Assembly (NCBI GenBank): GCA_005784505.1
Contig: VCAZ01000130.1
Location: 1-64,000 of the forward strand
Direction of reading: 5' to 3'
Length of the DNA stretch: 64,000 nt
DNA from: Bagarius yarrelli
Taxonomy: Eukaryota; Chordata; Actinopteri; Siluriformes; Sisoridae
In this document: one piece after another, positions 11,956 to 22,400 of the stretch
Numbering within the stretch: the first letter of the stretch is position 1
Layout: each line of letters begins with the position of its first letter
Position numbers and translations under genes: made by a program
Notes under the pieces: generated by a model
Database searches by the model: none
Seen by the model: the letters and a program-made list of their open reading frames with translations, nothing else
What the model was told of the DNA's origin: nothing

Positions 11956-14900
11956 GTGTGTGTGTGTAAAAGTGGGATGTGTTGTGTGTTTTTTTGTGTG
12001 ATATAGCTACTGTAATAATACTTTTTTCCTCTCAAATTTTTTCTTGTACGATGTTATATTGTATCCATACTGATTAAAGGCTTATATGGCCAGTCTTTTA
12101 AAAGTCTGCACACGTTTTTGCAGGTTATTAACTGCTTTTTATCTTGGTGAAGCACTAGATTATTAATATCAATATATGTTAAAAAGCTGAGGTTAGCCGA
12201 GTCCAGGTTTTTCTGTCATTTTATATGTATTTCTTTTTTTACTGCATTTGAAATACTAGTTTCCACATAGTTTGTGTTTAGAACAGACACATTCTCTAAA
12301 ATAAGAACTTTTAACCCTTAAAAACCTTTGATGTATTTTACAGTAAAAAACCATGCAAGTATTTCGACCAGGGAAGAGGTACGTGTCAATTCGGAGGAAA
12401 ATGTTTCTACATGCACGCCTACCCCGACGGAACACGAGCGGAACCGGACAAACCTCGAAAGCAGCTCAGTTCTGAAGGAAACGTTCGGGTAAAACTATTT
12501 ATCACTATTTAATTTTTTTTTATTTTCCAAAACAAACGCACAAACTCCAGCACAGCCCCTCACGCACTTTAGATTTCTTCTCCTTTTCTCAAACTGACTC
12601 TGTGGCGCATGATTATATCCTAGAAAAGTCAAATATTGTTTAATGAATGATCTCTGAAAGATCTCTGCTTATAATGTTTATGATTTAAACTTAATTTGTA
12701 ATTTTAAAAAAATGTTTCACACAGCTGCGTTTTAAAAGATCTGACACCCCTCGGCTCTCCCTTCGCAGTGTAAATGTAACAGAGGATTTCAGTTCATCTT
12801 CTTAAACCGTTAGCACTCTTTTGCTCTCACACTCCTCCTCCTACCTGTACAATAAGGCTGGACAATTCATCAAAAAGTAATCAAATCGCATAATTTTCAC
12901 ATGTAGGTTTTTTTCTTTGTATTCTTTCTCCTTAAAAATGTACTTCCGCACGTGAACCGTCATGTGACTCTGCCTGGATCAGAAAAAAAACAAAAAACAC
13001 ATGGACATATGAGAAACATATTGATCGTATTCGAGGTGAAATTAAGGTTTTCATCATGGTCATATTGTCCAGCTAAACTGTATCACTTTCTCACTTCTGC
13101 TTTTCTTCTGATAATGCTATTTCCTCTGATACTTTACTTTTATTAATGTAGTAGCCCACTGTCTTTTACACTTTACTCTGCTTTTAAGCTTATAAAGCTT
13201 TATAAAACAACTCCAGAAAGTTAACAAGCCAACATTGAAGTTTGTTATAATAAGGTTTAACCCTCTGATTTAAATTAGCATTGTATCATGAATAATGTTT
13301 ATACGGTTTTTGTCTAAACATGTGATCAGGCCGCACTGTAGGACTGGGCGGTATGACTGTATATATTGGTACGCAAAATAAATTGTTGACCATAATAGAT
13401 TTTTGTTAATTCCATCTATACAGCGACATGTAAATAAGTGGGCGTGGCTATGAAGTGAAGCTTGTGTGCGACTGAGCAGGATTAGGGCTTGCAAAAAAGC
13501 TAGCCAAATGGGATATTGTGCCAAATACCAAATAAAATATAATAAATAAAACTAATTATATACAATTTTTTTGTTGATGGTTAAGAATATCTACCCATCT
13601 TAAAATATATTGTTACCTTAAAATAAAATGGAATTTAAAACAGGTAGTAATAATTTATAGAAGACTAATGCACTGGTGTACAGTTCATGCCCCAAACATA
13701 AGATCACCCTTGCTTGAACATTTGCATTTATTGAAAACTTTGAATTGTAATTGTATTGAATGACTTTAAATTGTTAAACACACAGAGGCTGCAGTATAAA
13801 TCTGTTCTCTCTGAGCTGTTCTTCCTTGGCCAGATAGGTATCTTACATACGTATGTGTATATATAAGCCGATAAAAGATTTACATAATGAGTAATCAGTG
13901 TGCAAGCAGCTTATTAAATGGTGAATTTAAGCTACACAATTAATGTAATATATTTGTGGCTTACTAGCTACCAGCTTCACTGCATGTCACTGCCGAATAC
14001 ATACTGTACAAACTGATTTGATCTCTAGATATCGCCTACTATTTTCAGGTCTGTAACATGTTTTTAGTTTATGTTAATAAAAAAGTCTATTATTACACAC
14101 TTTAAAACAGTTTCATTAAGCCTCAAATTAGAAATAGCAGTTGTTCTAGAAGCTGCAGCTCCCACTGGTGGCTTATTGCTCAGTTCTGTTTGAAAAATGT
14201 CAGGACTGCGCATTCAAACATCACGTTCCACATTTCCACTGACCTCAGGTAATTTGAACATGCAATGTGCACAGCACCTAACTATCGGTTATCAACATTA
14301 ACCTTTCAGCTTCATCGCAAAACTAAAGTGACAAGACACCAAACCTGTTTTGGTTTAATCATCTACATGTAGGACAGCAGTGGCTCATCTGAAAGACTAA
14401 ATGTACACTTTTTCAGCTAGTCAGCAACTGCTCATTTACTTTACTATACTTACTAACTTTACTATATACTATCACCCAGGTTACCTTTTTTATGAGCCAA
14501 TATTTCATTTAGAACAAAAGATAGATAACATAAATGTTTAAACTGAGATATTTGACACTTATTACACAAAATGACCTTATTTGAATTTAACACTTGCTAC
14601 AGAAAAGTTGTGATGGGGCAACAAAGAACTTGAAAAAGCAATACATTTTGAAAAGATTTAGCAACTAATTAAGAACATTAACAACTAATTAAGTTAATAG
14701 TCATTAGGTCTGTAACATGATTAGCTCTAAAAGGGATGTGTTGGAGATGCAGAGTCTCTCAGAAATAAAGATGGGCAGAGGCTCTCCAATCTGTGAAAGA
14801 ATGCGTAAGAGATTGTGGAATATTGTAAAAACAACGCTCCTCAGTTTAAACATTTATGTTATCTATGTTCTATTGTGAATAAAATATTGGTTCATGTGAT

Positions 14901-15857
14901 TTAAAAGTCTTTTAGTTTTCATTTTATTTAAATTTTAAAATGTCCCAACTTTTCTAAAGATTTTTTAATGGCCAAACATGTTTGCTCTTTTTTTTTAATA
15001 ATATAGATGGTCTGTAACGAGACAAAGTGCGTATTGCGCCATTTAGCTCTTTAAGGCTGATTGTGCAGCTGCTGGGTAAAATTAAAAAGTGGCAAACGCT
15101 AATGCAGAGCCATTGTGACAAGCATCACACTGCTCCATACTCACTCTGTATGTCTGAGGAAAAGCAGTGGACAAAACTATTTCTAATACGAAAATCTGTT
15201 TAAAACAAAATAGGAAAAATAGAAATGTACAAACTTAAAATTATAAAAATTAAAAAATCCTGACCTCTGCTATAGATTTTATATAGTATATATTTATAGT
15301 AATTTCTGCATGACTCAGATTGTCAATTTTGTCAATAAATCGCCTTAAATCGCTTGAGGAACATGTAAAATGGTTAAAATGATTATTTTCCATGTATTAA
15401 ACTCAGGTTCCATTATAAAATCAAAACTTAAATTTTTTTTTTGCGGACTGGATCTACTTTTATTTGTATTGAACGATTGTTTTCTGTCATTTATCTTTCT
15501 ATTCTGTAGCTTTAGTCTTTTATCGTTATGTAATAAAGGATCTGTAAACTGGTTTGGTGCAAATCTCCACATCATATGTACTCAAATAATAAAATAGCTT
15601 AAATTACAGAACAAATGTAACGACAAAGTGACTGTTTAATTTTGCTAGGCTGTGCTGTATATTAGAAAAAGCTCAAATGAAATGTTTTGCTTCCTGTGTC
15701 TCTTTAGTTCCTGAACTCTGTTCGACTGTGGGACTTCATCGAGGAGCGAGAGCATCGTGCGGTGCCCCCGTTTGAGGATGAGGTTAACGACCTGGGAGAA
15801 CTCTTCATGCAGCTCTCTGGTGCAGGAGAAGATAGTGGAACCTCAGCATCACACTGA
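6595..15857 (+). CDS. mkrn2: Makorin-2, RING-type E3 ubiquitin ligase; exons 1-3 carry frameshifting deletions
   Basis: Eight exons: ~6595-6623, 7067-7188, 7281-7442, ~7738-8045, 9365-9579, 11306-11416, 12344-12488, 15708-15857 (stop TGA). Order of domains: two N-terminal CCCH fingers (exons 1-3), a third CCCH finger CPYAAAGHCHYGDTC then the makorin Cys/His motif MCEICRLQVLHPHD (exon 4), a C3HC4 RING from CTICMEV to CPECRV (exons 5-6), and a last CCCH finger CKYFDQGRGTCQFGGKC (exon 7). Makorins transfer ubiquitin through the RING and bind RNA through the CCCH fingers. Splice sites and phases agree from exon 5 on. Exons 1-3 need about six one-base insertions to stay open, lack a clean start codon, and lack the first cysteine of finger 2. 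The exon 3/4 phase is off by one base. The gene is convergent with raf1, as in other vertebrates. Confidence 0.92.
8100..9300. other. mkrn2 intron 4, with a basic minus-strand open frame
   Basis: The intron between exons 4 and 5 holds a minus-strand frame at 8936-9286 that ends in a Lys/Arg-rich stretch (GKRNAGKRKSFGTQATDGTT). The text on both sides looks like a decayed copy of something once coding, perhaps a large DNA transposon, but I do not recognise a domain. No gene is claimed. Confidence 0.25.
9775..10420 (-). mobile_element. hAT-type transposon remnant
   Basis: Minus-strand translation at 9897-10223 contains TDNARNIDVSVREAGFESH and later AVTVLTSKQKLLQL. This resembles the middle of hAT (ZBED-like) transposases, where TDNA/N and the following helix-rich segment are typical. 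The flanks carry CACGAGACGAGACACGAGA on the left and a loosely inverted CGAGATCTGGTCCGAGATC on the right. The element is short and broken; it sits in mkrn2 intron 5. Confidence 0.5.
10421..11180 (+). mobile_element. Mariner/Tc1-like remnant, interrupted by a SINE
   Basis: GTTGGGACGTTGTATAAAATG opens the copy, ATTTGATGCCTGCAACA and GGGACAGGGGCAACAAAAGAC follow, and 10998-11180 keeps a transposase piece (plus-strand SVKDITMWDQEHF). These match pieces I recall from a very common fish mariner-type element whose ends read GTTGGGAC. A SINE at 10592-10771 is inserted in it, so the SINE is the younger event. Confidence 0.5.
10592..10771 (-). mobile_element. tRNA-derived SINE, minus strand
   Basis: The copy holds GACATTTAGCAGACGCC, CAACTGAGCAATTGTGGG and the block TTGCTCAGGGGCCCAACAG, ending in a tRNA-like head at the right. 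It interrupts the surrounding mariner-like copy. Confidence 0.6.
11906..11967. repeat. (TG)n microsatellite
   Basis: About 60 bp of TG dinucleotides with a few GTGG breaks, in mkrn2 intron 6. Confidence 0.95.
14490..14960 (+). mobile_element. Internally deleted mariner-like element
   Basis: Both ends of the same family as at 59.3 kb are present: the left part has ATGTTTAAACTGAGATATTT and GAGTCTCTCAGAAATAAAG, the right part ATGTTCTATTGTGAATAAAAT and ATGTCCCAACTTTTCTAAAG. The transposase core between them is missing. It lies in mkrn2 intron 7. Confidence 0.55.
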
Positions 15858-15944
15858 CCGGTGTATCGCACACACATTCGCAGTCACACGCCTGTAGGCT
15901 GGCCACGGTTTCACCACTTTGGTAACTGTGTATGTAACCTGGGC

Positions 15945-15950
15945 AATAAA
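15945..15950 (+). promoter_or_regulatory. mkrn2 poly(A) signal
   Basis: AATAAA lies 88 bp after the mkrn2 stop codon. It implies a short 3' UTR of roughly 100 bp. Confidence 0.7.
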
Positions 15951-16889
15951 AATGTGGCCACTGGTAATTATTTCCCTGTTTATGGCTTGACCGGGTTTTC
16001 TTAAAGATAAAAAAATCGATTTGACCTGTGGTACATTTTTGTCATATATTACAGAATGTTTAATATGAAATCATATTTAAAGGCACATGTATTGTTTCCG
16101 TACGCTGCTATATTTTCCTGATTAAGTGTGGTAGAATTTTGCAGGGTTGCAAAAACATTTAATATGTCCAAAGAAAAAAAAAAAAAGAATGAAAAAACAG
16201 ACTGCTGAGCCTGCTGGCACACTGAACACACATTCAAGTAGTGTGTGAGTTTAACAAGTATTGTGTATTATTTTGAATATATATATATACACACACTGTA
16301 TTCATTGCACTTCGATTCATTTCTAAAGATTTGATCACTGCTTTACAAGTTAGCAGTTGGCATCATGTCAGTGTCAGCAAAAGCAGAAAGGTTCGAGTTT
16401 CTTTTCTTATGTACACACACACACACACGGATTGATGGAAGAACTAAATAGAAATTTCCCTCGACCATCAATTAGTGTTTCCTAAAGTCGATACCGTATT
16501 TTGCTCAAATTATTCATGTTGTTTGAGTTATTTATTTTAACCCAGACTAAGTTATTCTAGTTGTTTGTTCTAGAATGTAATAATAAAAATATGACCTTAA
16601 ACTCGTGTTCTTTTTTTTTTTCTTAAATGATGCATTTCGTCCAAATAGTAACAATTAACAGAATTATCTTTCAGCTTATCATTAAGACACTGTATTTTTT
16701 TTTTTTTTTTTTACATCTCAATTTCTTTAAAGATTTTCAGCAATCCTGTCTGTTTTTATCAGTGGTTAAAGTGTGTGTAGTAGTATATGCTCGTGTACAT
16801 TTTAATACAATATAAAACTTTATAAAAACAAATGTAGTTCTGCAAAATAGAAGTCACATCAATGAATCAACAAATCCCATAACCCAGTA

Positions 16890-17618
16890 CAGTGGTACCC
16901 TGACTTACGAGCGTCCCAACTAACGACTTTTTCGAGATACAAGTCGTCTCTCAGCCAATTTTTTTTCGAGTCATGAGCCAGCTCCAGACACCCAACTGCA
17001 AGTTGGCAAAGCGAACGCCACAGTGAACATCCGCCCAGCATTCCGTGTCTAGCCAGACATGCACGTTAGCAAATAAAGTCGTCTGATCTCCAATGCTGTT
17101 TATTGGGTTTAAACGTGGTCATTTTGTGTCAGCACTCATTCTGTGTGTGTGGGTAAAAGCATTTTTTCCCTTGGGGCTTGCCGTAGTTTTGGTGCGAGTG
17201 CTTGCACGCAGGAGTGTGAGACTGGAGGGAAATTACAAACATGTCCATATCTAATAAACCAGTTCAGTACATTTCGGACTGCTTTTGTTCTTTATTTTAT
17301 TATACTAAAGTGTTTAGCAGAACCTGTGAAAAGCGCTCGGTTGCATTAGCAAGTGGATCTGATCTCCAAGGCTAATAATGTACTTTATACTTAATAAAAC
17401 AGTTTATTGCAGTACATTCTATTGTATTGTTATACAATATTGGTAATTTATAAGTTTATTTTTCTTATTTAAAAACATGACACCTTTTTTGGGGGGATCC
17501 GGAACAGATTAATGGCATTTTAATTCATTTCAATAGAAAAATTTATTTGACATACGAGTAATTTGAGTTTTAAGCTCCGTCCCAGAACCAGTTAAAACCA
17601 TAAGTCAAGCCACCCCTG
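16890..17618. mobile_element. Tigger/pogo-like non-autonomous DNA transposon
   Basis: Ends are CAGTGGTACCCTGACTTA and, inverted on the right, CAGGGGTGGCTTGACTTA, with TA on both sides (16888-16889 and 17619-17620). The interior has TTACGAG and ATACGAG motifs near both ends and no coding frame. The TA duplication and CAGTGGTACC start fit the Tigger branch of Tc1/mariner. It sits in the spacer between mkrn2 and raf1. Confidence 0.65.
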
Positions 17619-17654
17619 TATATTAAAAGATTCCAACCATCATTTACTAAAAAT

Positions 17655-17845
17655 TAAGTGGTATTGCAGTGGTTAAGGTTTTGGACTGCTAATTGGAAGA
17701 TCGGGGGGTTGATTCCCAGCACCAAGTTGCCACTGCTGGGCCCCTGAGCAAGGCCCTTAACCCCCATTTGCTTAGTTGTATAAAAGAAACGAATCGCTCT
17801 GGATAAGGGCATCTGCTAAATGCCATAAAAGTAAATGTAAAAAAA
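17655..17845 (+). mobile_element. tRNA-derived SINE, plus strand
   Basis: A tRNA-like head (CAGTGGTTAAGG; B-box region GGGTTGATTCCC) is followed by CCACTGCTGGGCCCCTGAGC and the tail part TAAGGGCATCTGCTAAATGCC ending in AAATGTAAA. It is one of the best-kept copies of the family in the window. Confidence 0.7.
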
Positions 17846-17942
17846 TATATAACAATTACTGCATTAAGAGCAAACACAAAACCCTGCTTATTCGAAAATT
17901 ATACAGGAACTCAATAAGCCAGAAGTGTGTATTTAACTTCCT

Positions 17943-17948
17943 TTTATT
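17943..17948 (-). promoter_or_regulatory. Candidate raf1 poly(A) signal
   Basis: TTTATT on the plus strand reads AATAAA on the raf1 strand, about 1.5 kb after the raf1 stop. Other AT-rich candidates exist nearer, so this is only one option. Confidence 0.3.
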
Positions 17949-19464
17949 AAAATACACTGCATAAAGTCTTTCAACTGCACAAAATATCAAAAGAAAACAC
18001 CTTAAAATCATCATTGATATGCTTTAATTGTAAATTCCTAAAATTATATACAACCTTAAAGACAAATGAAAGACAACACATTAAAAAGGGAACTAACCGA
18101 TACTCGAAAAGAGGTTTTAAAACATTAAATTAAAGCACATGTCTAACTTTACAAGACTGATCTTTCACCTTCAAACCACTGGTAAAATCGGCACTTCCGG
18201 AAAATATACAGTGTTAATCGGACGGTGAAAGAGACACTATGAGGAGTTGTATTGGTTGGTATTTGCCTGCAATACATATAACAGTGCCCACGGTTATAAA
18301 TCTCATCCAGTGCTCAGCATCAGCAGACCCCCAAATCTCCACTAGGTTAAATACGCGAATGATAAAATGAACAGATTTGGAATTTGATAAGGGATGGATT
18401 ATTGATAGGTTGATCCAATACTAACTAGGAATCTGGTCAGATAGGTTAGATAGGTCTAAAACATCAGATTAGTATGGTTATTGAGGAACCCAACACAGAT
18501 CATGCATGTAAGGACGCAGAATCTTAAATCCCACTAGCAGGCCTGAGTTTCTGAGAAGGTACTGATTATCAGATCCCATGTGTTTCAATGCAGTATTGCA
18601 CACCAGACATTTATAAAAATGAAGCAAAAAACCACCATTAATTTCAGTCGTTAACATCATTTCTAAAGTGTGAATCGTTCCTTTTTTTTCAGCTTGATGT
18701 TTTCGAATAAACCAAATCCAGTTCAAATCCTGGTTAAATGTTGAATCCGAATTACAACTACTAGTCAATGTTAATGCACACGAATTGGCACATCTTTAAA
18801 TAAAAAATTTTTTTTAAAAAAGAAGCAATTTAAGAGTGAGAGCCAGCCAGAAAATTAATGATGAAGGTAAAAATGGTAGTAGGGGTGGACATAATATTAA
18901 GACCAACTCTCAGCCATTCCAGATTCTTAGCAAATTTCTGTTGTCATTTGTATCAAGCATTTTAAAACAAAATAAAAAAGGAGGAAAAACTAACAAATCG
19001 GTGCTCTTTTGCTACATTTCAGTGACTACAAACACCAGGAATTCTTGGTTGACCGTATATTAATGATGTAGCATGTGCTAGTTATGTAGCTAAAACCCAG
19101 TCATAGGTTATTTAAAGCCATGCTGTATACCTCACACCAAATGAGACAAAAATAAAATATAATTTTTAACAAAGCTTCAGGTTTATGTTTGTTACTCAAC
19201 TGACCATTGGCTAGTGGGAAAGGAACACAGTCAAGTAAGATGACTCAAGTAGATTTTACAGAAAAAAAAAAACAGCAAAAAAGCCGTAAAGCTTCTATTT
19301 TCCGTAGCTGTGGCTCATCTCGTCCTTACATTAACCACCGGGAGCTCCGGCGCTGCTTTTGCTCCTCCTGTGCTTTGATTCTGAGAAATCGTTTCAATAC
19401 GCTAATGTAACTGATGTGTTTCAGGTTTAGCAAAAGGAGTATAGGGGTGGAGCAGGTAGCCATT

Positions 19465-22400
19465 TTAGAAGACAGGCAGTCTGGTAGAGGTCAAAGTGCA
19501 AATGCTGATGTCGTCTGTATGAGCGGCTCGGTGAAGCGACGGCTCTGAGGCGCTGCGGTTGATTTTGGGCAGCGAGTGTTGAAGCAGCTCTATTGAGGCC
19601 AGAATCTAAAGAAGAAGAAAAACAAACTAGCTTGAATCTACGACTTTCTTGAAAATTTCATTTGGCAGTTTTCCCTCCAGAACGATGAAGCTTTATTTAA
19701 CTTAACCCTGGTCTCAGTTACGGTTGGGGCTTCACAGCATCTAAAGTGTTTTATGTGGTTTAATGGGAATCCAGCAAACATTTTGGCTGATAATGAATAC
19801 GATATGGTATTTAAGCTTTCAGAACATCATTAAGTGACAAATCAGCTAAAAATAAGCAATGCCAATTCTTCTTCTTCTTCTTCTCTACATCCTCTTCACT
19901 CACACCCACTAACTTCATGTCCTCGTTTATCATATCCAAATACCTCCTCTTTGGTCTTCCTCTTTGCATTCTGCCTGGTAGCTTCAGTTCTAACATCCTC
20001 CTTCCAAAATATTCAGTGTCCCTCCTCTGTACATGTCCAAACCACCTCAATCTGGCTTCCCTGACTTTCTCCTCAAAACATCTAACATGAGCTGCCCCCC
20101 TAACTAACTCGTTCCTAATCCTGTCCAACCTCGTCACTCCCAAAGAAAACATCTTCAGCTCTGCCACCTGTCTCTTCCTCAGTACCACTGTCTCTAAACC
20201 ATACATCATAGCTGGTCTCACCACTGTCTCTAAACCATACATCATAGCTGGTCTCACCACTGTCTCTAAACCATACATCATAGCTGGTCTCACCACTGTC
20301 TCTAAACCATACATCATAGCTGGTCTCACCACTGTCTCTAAACCATACATCATAGCTGGTCTCACCACACTGTCTGTTCCATTTCCCTCCCTCCCTTTCA
20401 TTCATATACATGTACTCTGTCTTGCCACGACTGACTATCATTCCTCTTCTCTTCAGACCAAACCTCCACCTCTCCAGGTTTTCCTCCACCTGCTTCCTGC
20501 TCTCACTACAGATCACAATGTCATCTGCAAACATCATCGTCTATAAATAAGCAATGGCAACTATTGGGATAAAAGTATTAAGACACCTGACTTTTTTTTT
20601 TTCTAGAATATCGTGATTCAAGAGTCCTCTCTTACTTTTTCTCCTATATAATAACCTCCATCCTTTTTATCATGGCTGTGTAGATTTTAAAATGTACCAC
20701 TATAGCCATCAGTAATATCGGTTGAGACATCAGACATTTTTATGAAGCTCAGGGCTTAAATCCCACTAGCAGTCCCATAGTTGCAGTGAAAGAATAATGT
20801 AATGTTACACAATAAAAAGATATCATCGACAACTGTTAGTTTCCTACTTTCTGGCAAATGCATTGTGGAACGCGCACACACACACACCTGTGCTGGTAAC
20901 TTATAGCCATATGGTATATTTCATAACTGAACCAAATACAGCATAAAAACAGTGATTACTTGAGGGAACAGCGGCCGGTCGTCTTTGGACTTCTTAATGC
21001 AGTCAGCGACGAGTCTCTTCATGGCTTTAGGGCAGTTCTTGTACAGCCTGCTTAGGTCTGGAGACAAGTAACCTTTTCCAACCATGTAGATGATCTACAA
21101 AAGAGATTATTAGTATTATAATAAATACAAAGATCTTTAGGGGGCAAAAAAGTGTTGCCTAAAACATCCCTGTAAAATGAGATCTGGTGACTGCAAAGGT
21201 CATGGTAGCATGTCATTTAGACACCTTTGTGAAATGTGGATTATTCTCGAAAAGATCACGCTTCCATAACTCCTTCAAACCTTAACATCAAAATAGCATG
21301 TGCAGCATAAAAGTTTGTTCATTGTCAGCCATGTTTTAATTCTCAGTGATTTGTGTATTTACCTGATCTCCGTTGGCAACCATAGAATACGGCAGCTCAC
21401 CGGTCAACAACTCGTACAGCACAATTCCGTAAGAGTAGACGTCTGACTGGAAACTGTATGGGTTACTGTCCTGCATCCGGATCACCTCAGGGGACTGTGG
21501 CACACAGATGTTCCAGAACAAGTTCCAAGCTATTAGTACATCAGAAGCATGTTTCATTTCTCTTTCCTGTCAAGATCAATCAAAATCAGATCAATCAAAC
21601 AGATTTCAGTTTTAATAATTTACCATCCAGAGAATAGATCCTGAAGGCTTCTCGACTTGATTCGAGCCGCTCCACCTCGTCTTCACAGTGGCCAAACCAA
21701 AGTCGCCGATCTTCACTGTTAACCCTTCATGGAGGAAGATATCTACCATGTGACTTAAGGGCTGAGATAACAGAGATCCTGACTGCAATGGAGACTGCAA
21801 TAATTGCACCCTAAAATATATAAACATTGACTTACAGAGGACCTGCTTACTTACAGAGCCCAAATGTACCACAGCCTTTTAAAACTAATTTTAAACTCTT
21901 TTATATTTGGTTAAATGTGTTTTTTTGCTTCCTTTTAAACGACCGGAATTTTTAGCTGTACTATGCATAAAAGCGCAAATTTTCAGGTGGTTTCATTACC
22001 ATGGTAGCGAAACAAACCTACTGTGACTGATTAAGTAAATAAGCATAAGGGAAATGGATGACATTTTTGGCAGATTAATTATTTATGTACAAACAATTCT
22101 TTTATTTCTATCCCTCCATCCATAATCTGCACACATATCCTACACAATGTCTCAGGGAATCTGTACCTATCTGACCAAACCCTGAGCTGAAGATGGGGCA
22201 CACATTATATAGGGGGTCAATCCATTCCAGGGCACAATCCAACATACGTTTATGCACTAAGGACAGGTCAGAAATGCTAACACATCTTTGGATAGAGGGA
22301 CGTAACTGGAGTACCCAAGGAAACAATGGTTAGGGTGCAGATTTGTTGACTGGACGACCAGGAAGACTGGGTTCTAGCCCAAGTACCGCCAGTCAGCCAC

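Noticed and set aside
6595..15857. mkrn2 as a processed pseudogene
   Set aside because: It has introns with good splice sites in conserved positions and five fully open exons; it sits in the orthologous place beside raf1.
20185..20364. Regular 36-bp repeats as a CRISPR array
   Set aside because: Units are head to tail without spacers, in a vertebrate intron, and encode a LINE peptide.
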